Under the pieces are notes generated by a model. The model was not told the DNA's origin. It did no database searches and saw only the letters and a list, made by a program, of their open reading frames with translations. The translations under genes and the position numbers were made by a program. Below are positions 1 to 3,923 of a stretch of DNA of 5,849 bases, one piece after another; position 1 is the stretch's first letter, and each line of letters opens with the position of its first letter. This DNA is from Caldithrix sp. (lineage in GTDB: Bacteria; Zhuqueibacterota; Zhuqueibacteria; Oceanimicrobiales; Oceanimicrobiaceae): assembly GCA_004357015.1 (NCBI GenBank), contig SMXE01000062.1:1-5849 (forward strand), read 5' to 3'.

Positions 1-142
1 AAAAGCGCAGAGACGTGAAAGATTAGATAACATAGGGCTATGGAGAACAATAAACTCGCCATCTATCTAAAGGAAAACTCATCCTGAAGGCAGTCTTAGC
101 GGTAGGCTGCCATAATAATCGAGATTGACCGTTTCGAGAAAC
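1..142. other. Gene-free left edge with small inverted repeats
   Basis: No coding sequence is supported here. Two nested palindromic elements are visible. TTAGATA (23-29) is repeated inverted as TATCTAA (64-70), and CATAG (31-35) pairs with CTATG (38-42) across a two-base loop. The DNA is AT-richer than the genes that follow. It is the region downstream of the minus-strand DUF3047 gene, so it could be an intergenic spacer or the end of a gene lying outside the window. Nothing more specific can be said. Confidence 0.4.
89..111 (-). terminator. Weak candidate terminator hairpin after the DUF3047 gene
   Basis: GGCAGTCT (89-96) faces AGGCTGCC (104-111) across a seven-base loop. On the minus strand, which would be transcribed here, one of the eight pairs becomes an A.C mismatch. 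The hairpin starts about 30 bases past the DUF3047 stop codon, where an operon terminator would be expected. The T-rich run that follows (GTTTTCCTTT on the minus strand) begins roughly ten bases after the stem, so it is not a textbook intrinsic terminator. Position is the main support. Confidence 0.25.
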
Positions 143-868
143 TCAATTTTGGAATCTCATTCTTCGCTTCACGCGTTCAGCGTCTACGACCGGATCACTT
201 ATGGAAAGCTTAATATCGTCAAAAAACGCGACTGCATCCTGGTGCGTGTTGTCCGTATCCACCATCAGCGCGACAGCCGTAACCAGCTCTGGCTGCCTGC
301 CGAAAACCTTGTGATAGTCAGCCACGAAATTCCTCTCCTCCGCAATCCACTCACCGCGCTTGTCCTTGCCACTTTGCAGGACGATGACGCCGACACTGCT
401 GGCATAAGGACTGCGGTAAATACTGCCTACCTGCTGCTTCGCGGCCCAGACGTAGCAAATGGCGCGCGTCTTCCAGCTCACCAAATGCGGCTCGAATACT
501 ACGATTACACGCGCAGCGTAATCCTCACCCTCTTTGGTTTTTTCCCTAGTCTTGTCAGACAAAGTGCGTTCCACCTTCCAGCGCCAGGATATTTTGCCGA
601 CGCTGCCCGGTCGTATGTCGAGCATGCGCCAGAGCGCCGATGCCGACTCAATGCTGGTCGCTTTCAAAACCTGATTGGTATCATTTTCTACCTTGACTTC
701 GTACTTTGTGGGCTTGGCCACGCCCAGCTTTCTTTCAATCCAGACCTTTTCCCAACCCTCTGGCAGGTCGCTCAACAGGTCATAGTCCGACATCTGCGCA
801 AAACCATCCGCTGACAGACCAAGCATGAAACCAAGGGCAAAACCGAGATTTAGAATTGTGCGTTTCAT
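143..868 (-). CDS. DUF3047 family secreted protein
   Basis: This 241-residue protein has no known biochemical role. Residues 1-24 look like a Sec signal peptide: KR at positions 2-3, a hydrophobic core rich in Leu, Phe and Gly, then an Ala before Gln25. The mature protein is probably periplasmic. It matches DUF3047 as I know the family: a WRWKV strand, an acidic GEDYAARVIVVFE segment, YVWA followed by a Tyr/Ser-rich stretch, an E-R-N-x-V-x-DY motif, and near the C-terminus VALMVDTDNT and then AFFDDI. This fold is often compared with carbohydrate-binding-like beta sandwiches, but no ligand is established. The start at 868 was chosen over longer in-frame extensions because it gives the signal peptide at the N-terminus and has AAAGGTGG just upstream. 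The longer frame would run through pdxH in a wrong frame. It begins 19 bases after the pdxH stop on the same strand, so the two are probably co-transcribed. The family call is firm and the function is unknown. Confidence 0.85.
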   Translation of the reverse strand: MKRTILNLGFALGFMLGLSADGFAQMSDYDLLSDLPEGWEKVWIERKLGVAKPTKYEVKVENDTNQVLKATSIESASALWRMLDIRPGSVGKISWRWKVERTLSDKTREKTKEGEDYAARVIVVFEPHLVSWKTRAICYVWAAKQQVGSIYRSPYASSVGVIVLQSGKDKRGEWIAEERNFVADYHKVFGRQPELVTAVALMVDTDNTHQDAVAFFDDIKLSISDPVVDAERVKRRMRFQN

Positions 869-887
869 CCATCCACCTTTCAGAATC

Positions 888-1472
888 TTAGGGGAACAGT
901 AGGCTGACCTGCCAGCCTCGTTCCGTGCGTGTGTAAAGCGTCCGCTCGTGTAAGCGGTCTTCTCTTCTCTCCCAGAATTCCATCCAGTCGTGCACCAGCC
1001 GGTAGCCGGACCAGAAATCCGGCCGCGGCACATCTTTGCCGGCAAATCTGCTTTCGTATTCCTGAAAACCGGCCTCAAGCTCCGCGCGATTGGACAATGT
1101 TGCACTTTGCCGGGAAGCCCAGGCGCCGATCTGACTGCCGCGCGGCCGGGTGGCGAAATAGGCGTCCGCCTCCTCACTGGAAACCAACTCAACGCGGCCT
1201 TCCACCCGCAGCTGATAATGGATAGGCTCCCAGTAGAAGCAGAGTGCGGCCTGCGGGTTTGCCTCCAAGTCGCGCGCCTTACGGCTTGCCAGATTCGTAT
1301 AAAACACGAATCCGCGTTGGTCGAATTCCTTCAGCAACACCGTGCGTGCCGACGGTTTGCCCGCTAAACTGGCGGTAGCAAGCGTGACCGCGGCCGGCTC
1401 AGGCAGGTTGTGCTGCTGCAACGCATGGTACAGTGCCTGAAACCGTTCTAAAGGATCTGTGTCGCTTGTCAT
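888..1472 (-). CDS. pdxH: Pyridoxamine 5'-phosphate oxidase
   Basis: This is the FMN-dependent cytoplasmic enzyme that oxidises pyridoxamine or pyridoxine 5'-phosphate to pyridoxal 5'-phosphate, in vitamin B6 synthesis and salvage. The 194 residues align with E. coli PdxH at a constant offset of 24. FMN-contact residues are present: RTVLLK (43-48), YT (58-59), RK (64-65), Gln87, QS (122-123), Trp167 and Arg177. So are the substrate contacts Lys48, Tyr105, Arg109, Ser113, and Arg173/His175 in RLHER. It is shorter than the usual 210-230 residues because the N-terminal arm, which carries the extra PLP contacts Arg14/Tyr17 in E. coli, is missing. The conserved Arg of the ERQVR motif is Tyr86, and the usual C-terminal RLxP reads LLFP. 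The start at 1472 is preceded by AGGAAAGAG at good spacing. It is the first gene of a probable two-gene operon with the DUF3047 gene. The family call is secure. Full activity is likely but the short N-terminus is unusual. Confidence 0.95.
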   Translation of the reverse strand: MTSDTDPLERFQALYHALQQHNLPEPAAVTLATASLAGKPSARTVLLKEFDQRGFVFYTNLASRKARDLEANPQAALCFYWEPIHYQLRVEGRVELVSSEEADAYFATRPRGSQIGAWASRQSATLSNRAELEAGFQEYESRFAGKDVPRPDFWSGYRLVHDWMEFWERREDRLHERTLYTRTERGWQVSLLFP

Positions 1473-1524
1473 TCACTCTTTCCTGTTTGGCGCTGCAAGA
1501 TTGTCCGCCCGTTCAAGACGCAAA

Positions 1525-1553
1525 AATATACGGATTCTTTCAGCGTTTTGCAA
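1525..1553 (-). promoter_or_regulatory. Sigma70-like promoter for pdxH
   Basis: On the minus strand TTGCAA (1553-1548) and TATATT (1530-1525) are separated by 17 bases, matching the -35 and -10 consensus at four and five of six positions. An A-run (1560-1555) lies directly upstream and could act as an UP element. Transcription would start near 1518, leaving a leader of about 46 bases before the pdxH ATG at 1472. This is inferred from sequence only. A housekeeping sigma factor is assumed. Confidence 0.55.
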
Positions 1554-1663
1554 ATTTTTTCAAAGGGGAAAATAGCGGGGGAACACCAGGCTCGTTGCGG
1601 CCGATTTGTTTCGGTGGAAAAGGCGCCGCCCGTGCGGAGCAAAAGTGTCGACGTTATATTACG

Positions 1664-1704
1664 AATCCCCCTTTCCTAAAGGGGGATTTAGGGGGATTTT
1701 TTCC
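1664..1704. repeat. Hairpin plus tandem GGGGGATTT repeat at the 3' end of the DUF559 gene
   Basis: AATCCCCCTTT (1664-1674) pairs perfectly with AAAGGGGGATT (1678-1688) across the loop CCT, giving an 11-bp stem. The ten bases AGGGGGATTT occur twice in a row (1680-1689 and 1690-1699), and the second copy runs into a T tract (1697-1702). The TAA stop of the minus-strand DUF559 gene (1688-1690) lies at the edge of the stem. Its last codons, for Lys-Lys-Ser-Pro, are read from the repeat itself. The T tract follows the stem only in the plus direction, which is opposite to DUF559, so this is not a good terminator for that gene. It is better described as a repeat-type element. Confidence 0.75.
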
Positions 1705-2062
1705 AATCTCTAACCTCAACATTCCCCAAAATCATCTGTAGCACCGCATCGATTTCCTTCAGAACATCCGAATTTGAAAAGCGAAGCACCTTCAGGTCGA
1801 GGCTGGCGAGGTAGTTGTCCCGCTCGCGGTCCTTCGTTTTGCCTTCATCGGTGTAGTGCTGACCGCCGTCCACTTCCACTATCAGATTCGCTGCGGGACA
1901 GTAGAAGTCCACGATGTAATTTCCGAGCGGCTTCTGGCGATAGAACTGCACCCCCTTCACTTGCTTTTTACGCAACCGTGACCAAAGCAGAAGCTCGGCG
2001 TCGGTCATGTTTTTGCGCAGCTCCCGCGAGGGTTGTTTGAGATTTTTGTTGTAGGGTTTCAT
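1688..2062 (-). CDS. DUF559 domain protein, Vsr-like endonuclease family
   Basis: This small 124-residue protein belongs to the DUF559 family, which is related to Vsr (very short patch repair) endonucleases and the PD-(D/E)xK nuclease fold. Visible family landmarks are an N-terminal MKPYN, then LRKNMTDAELLLWSRLR (15-31), FYRQKPLGNYIVDFYC (40-55), and LIVEVDGGQHY (60-70). Asp52, Glu63, Asp65 and the GQH motif (67-69) are the likely metal or catalytic site. The C-terminal VLRFSNSDVLKEI (92-104) is also typical. Length and motifs indicate an intact gene. The start at 2062 was preferred over the in-frame ATG at 2080 because homologues as I know them begin MxPYN, and because GAGGGGGG lies about eight bases upstream. 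Ribosome binding site and last codons both fall in copies of an inverted repeat, suggesting a cassette that moves with its repeats. No methylase or partner gene adjoins it. Its biological role is not established: DNA repair, restriction-like and selfish activity are all possible. Confidence 0.88.
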   Translation of the reverse strand: MKPYNKNLKQPSRELRKNMTDAELLLWSRLRKKQVKGVQFYRQKPLGNYIVDFYCPAANLIVEVDGGQHYTDEGKTKDRERDNYLASLDLKVLRFSNSDVLKEIDAVLQMILGNVEVRDWKKSP

Positions 2063-2065
2063 AGT

Positions 2066-2078
2066 AAAATCCCCCCTC
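2066..2078 (-). promoter_or_regulatory. Ribosome binding site of DUF559 inside the right inverted repeat
   Basis: On the minus strand GAGGGGGG is followed by ATTTTACT and then the ATG at 2062. This gives a purine-rich Shine-Dalgarno-like tract at suitable distance and decides the start codon. The same bases form the right copy of the repeat, since AAAATCCCCC on the plus strand (2066-2075) is the exact inverse of GGGGGATTTT at 1691-1700. The repeat therefore appears to carry the translation signal of the gene it encloses. Confidence 0.5.
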
Positions 2079-2163
2079 ATACTCAGCCTCGGACACGCCG
2101 AATTCCGGCACCACGATGTTGACCCCCCTCCAAGTGAGGTCGTACAGTCTTAAAACGCAAAGG

Positions 2164-2198
2164 CAGAAACCGACTTTCTTAGAGAAAGTCGGTTTCTG
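2164..2198. repeat. Perfect 16-bp hairpin, dispersed-repeat or terminator type
   Basis: CAGAAACCGACTTTCT (2164-2179) pairs without a mismatch with AGAAAGTCGGTTTCTG (2183-2198) around the loop TAG. The AAACC/GGTTT flanks give it the look of a bidirectional intrinsic terminator. However, it sits between the divergent DUF559 (minus) and lipoprotein (plus) genes, upstream of both, so it has no obvious gene to terminate. A mobile REP-like element or the relic of a lost gene's terminator would explain that better. Confidence 0.75.
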
Positions 2199-2200
2199 TC

Positions 2201-2214
2201 GTCAGATTTCTGAC
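2201..2214. repeat. Small second hairpin next to the 16-bp hairpin
   Basis: GTCAGA (2201-2206) is followed by TT and then TCTGAC (2209-2214), a perfect inverted repeat beginning two bases after the large hairpin. The sequence AAAATC follows. The two stems in tandem could fold together as one structured element. No function is visible. Confidence 0.5.
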
Positions 2215-2575
2215 AAAATCCTGAAAAAGTCCGGGCATTTCCAAGCAGACTGAATGCAGAAGTCAACCAATGCCTGCGGGATGCAAGCCCAAATTGATTT
2301 GTTTCACACAGGATTCCATGGCGGGCAGAGCAGGCGGGCGGCAAATTCTGTGCAAGTACGCTTGGTCATACGACTGCCAAATATCTTAAACCGCAGGAAA
2401 AGAGTCAAGCAAAAGTTGGAGCTCAATTCCTAAGCTCAGCATAGTAAAGGAAAGCTTGCAAAAGTTTGCCTATTTCTTAACTTACCACTTCGGTTGTCCG
2501 CAAAGCCCTGGGAATACTCGAGGTCACCTTTTTGTATTGAAGCTGTAACAATCCACCAACAGCGATAGGAGAACC
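2215..2575. other. Gene-free spacer upstream of the lipoprotein gene
   Basis: I see no coding sequence in this stretch of 361 bases. The only reading frame of any length, on the minus strand at 2150-2344, runs through the hairpin and has no family features. A small imperfect stem, GAGCT (2419-2423) against AGCTC (2433-2437), is present. No convincing sigma70 promoter could be chosen: TTGCAA at 2456-2461 has no good -10 at standard spacing. Only the ribosome binding site AGGAGA just before 2576 is clear. The promoter of the lipoprotein gene must lie here but was not identified. Confidence 0.45.
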
Positions 2576-3673
2576 ATGAAGAAACTCGCATGTCTACTGA
2601 GCCTTACTCTCGCAGTATCTCTCTCCTGCTCCGGCGATGACGGCGGCGGTGAAGAGTTCATGATCGAGAGATTGTCCCGCCTGGCCCTGAGCGGTAGCCT
2701 GACCGACGTCTGGGGTTACATGGATGACGCCACCAGCAAAGAGTACGCCATTGTCGGCTTCGGGCTGTTTCTCCCAAGCAGCGATCCTAACAGCGGCTTC
2801 CACATCGTGGACGTCACCGACACAAGCAATCCCGTGCTGGTTGCAACCGTGAGCACCGCACCCGGCTTCGACGTGAAAGTGTGGCAAAACTACGTTTACG
2901 CGGTGGACGGCCGCAGCACCGGCGACGGCGCCATTGTGGACATATCTAATCCCTCGGCGCCCGTGGTTGTTGGCACTTTCCCCTCATCCCACAACGTTTT
3001 CATTTCGTCCACTGGCTTCATGTTTCAGGCCTTTGACGGGCAGCCGAACCGGATTTCCAATCTGAATATCGATCCCAAAAACCCGGTGCAGATATGGAAG
3101 GGCGGCAGCGGCAGCCACGACTCGGCTGTCATCGGTAACCGCTGGTACGATTTCAGCTCCTCCAGTTCAACCAACATCTATGACGTTACCGACCCTTTGG
3201 CGCCCCGGCTTCTATCGACTATCGACTCGCCAGACATCGCGCTTCACCACAGCGGCTGGCCAACGGAAGACGGCAGATTCCTCTTTATTTGTGACGAGCT
3301 CGCCGATTCGCAGAGCAAACCGGCGGATTTCACTGTCTGGGATATCAGCGACCTGAACGATCCGACAAAGGTGGGCGAGTTCGCAGACCAATCTGCTACG
3401 GTGCACAATCTGTATATCATCGGTGATTTTGCTTACGTCGCCTACTACAACGCGGGCTTTCGCGTCTTTGATGTGTCAGATCCGGCCAAACCCACGCTTG
3501 TGGATGAATTCGACACTTCTGCTGAATCCGGCTCAGGCTTCGACGGCGCATTTGGCGTCTATCCGTTTGCACCTTCGGGGAACATCTACGTCAGCGATAA
3601 GCGCAGCGGACTGAATGTTTTTTCCTTCGGCGGTTTGCAGCCCTCGAGCTCGACGAATTTGCTCGCGCCTTAG
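2576..3673 (+). CDS. Choice-of-anchor B / LVIVD-repeat lipoprotein
   Basis: This 365-residue exported protein is of unknown function. The N-terminus has Lys2-Lys3, a hydrophobic stretch, and Cys18 within SLSCSGDD followed by Gly and acidic residues. That fits a lipoprotein signal, although the residue three before Cys is Ser, not the usual Leu. The body matches the choice-of-anchor B family as I know it: DVWGYMD (44-50), KEYAIVGF (55-62), then LVIVD-type beta-propeller repeats such as FHIVDVTDTSNPVLVATV (75-92), AIVDISNPSAPVVVGTF (119-135), IYDVTDPLAPRLLSTI (201-216), TVWDISDLNDPTKVGEF (253-269) and FRVFDVSDPAKPTLVDEF (295-312). Other markers are HHSGWPTEDGRFLFICDE (224-241), HNLYIIG (277-283) and VYPFAPSGNIYVSD (328-341). 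Relatives often carry C-terminal sorting domains. Here none is seen, so anchoring is probably by the N-terminal lipid. AGGAGA before the ATG supports the start. It is followed by metH on the same strand but 221 bases away, so a shared operon is doubtful. Confidence 0.85.
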   Translation: MKKLACLLSLTLAVSLSCSGDDGGGEEFMIERLSRLALSGSLTDVWGYMDDATSKEYAIVGFGLFLPSSDPNSGFHIVDVTDTSNPVLVATVSTAPGFDVKVWQNYVYAVDGRSTGDGAIVDISNPSAPVVVGTFPSSHNVFISSTGFMFQAFDGQPNRISNLNIDPKNPVQIWKGGSGSHDSAVIGNRWYDFSSSSSTNIYDVTDPLAPRLLSTIDSPDIALHHSGWPTEDGRFLFICDELADSQSKPADFTVWDISDLNDPTKVGEFADQSATVHNLYIIGDFAYVAYYNAGFRVFDVSDPAKPTLVDEFDTSAESGSGFDGAFGVYPFAPSGNIYVSDKRSGLNVFSFGGLQPSSSTNLLAP

Positions 3674-3677
3674 GCTG

Positions 3678-3698
3678 GTGATTCGTGATTGGTGATTG
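3678..3698 (+). repeat. Heptamer tandem repeat, three copies of GTGATTS
   Basis: GTGATTC, GTGATTG and GTGATTG follow each other without gaps, starting four bases after the lipoprotein stop codon. The seven-base unit differs only at its last position. A further GTGATTG occurs at 3877-3883, and GTTTATT is doubled at 3861-3874, so the same period returns at the other end of this spacer. Such heptamer arrays are known from several bacterial genomes as short tandem repetitive sequences. No function is visible here. Confidence 0.7.
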
Positions 3699-3857
3699 AG
3701 TTACTGAAGCTCCCCCCCAACTTCTTTTATTAGCCTGCTGTGTTCGGATTTCCAGACTTGAATTTCTACGAGATTTTACCTATCTTGAAGTTTGCTCGAT
3801 GTATCTTCCGGAAAATTGTCTAATCTTTTGGGGAAATTTTGTCGTTTGTAGGTAGGA

Positions 3858-3923
3858 ATGGTTTATTGTTTATTGAGTGATTGGTTTTCAAGAAATGGAT
3901 ATGAAGCTTCGACAACTGCTTGA
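3858..3923 (+). CDS. Possible short leader ORF overlapping the metH start
   Basis: An ATG at 3858 preceded by AGGTAGG opens a 21-codon frame ending in TGA at 3921-3923. It overlaps the first 29 bases of metH in another frame. The purine tract gives it a better-looking ribosome binding site than metH itself has, although the nearer AGG is very close to the ATG. The peptide has one Cys and no run of regulatory codons such as Met or Cys, so it is not a typical attenuator peptide. It could simply be chance. Confidence 0.2.
   Translation: MVYCLLSDWFSRNGYEASTTA
3861..3883 (+). repeat. Second heptamer array in front of metH
   Basis: GTTTATT occurs twice in tandem (3861-3867 and 3868-3874), and GTGATTG (3877-3883) follows two bases later. 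This continues the seven-base period seen behind the lipoprotein gene. It lies directly upstream of the metH start codon, within its presumed untranslated leader, so a change in copy number could alter leader length. That is inference. Confidence 0.45.

Noticed and set aside
125..814. Plus-strand open frame of 229 codons
   Set aside because: It lies opposite the DUF3047 gene, which has a signal peptide, ribosome site and family motifs. The plus frame has none.
869..1192. N-terminal extension of the DUF3047 frame up to 1192
   Set aside because: It would overlap the conserved C-terminal half of pdxH in another frame and would bury the signal peptide inside the protein.
2164..2214. CRISPR-like repeat
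   Set aside because: There is only one copy, with no regularly spaced repeats and no cas genes in the window.
2150..2344. Minus-strand ORF of 64 codons
   Set aside because: Its C-terminal third is translated from the 16-bp hairpin and the rest resembles no protein family. It is best explained as a chance frame across a repeat.
3674..3894. Possible cobalamin or SAM/SAH riboswitch before metH
   Set aside because: I found no B12-box-like sequence and no recognisable SAM or SAH aptamer core. The spacer is AT-rich and mostly lacks stable stems.
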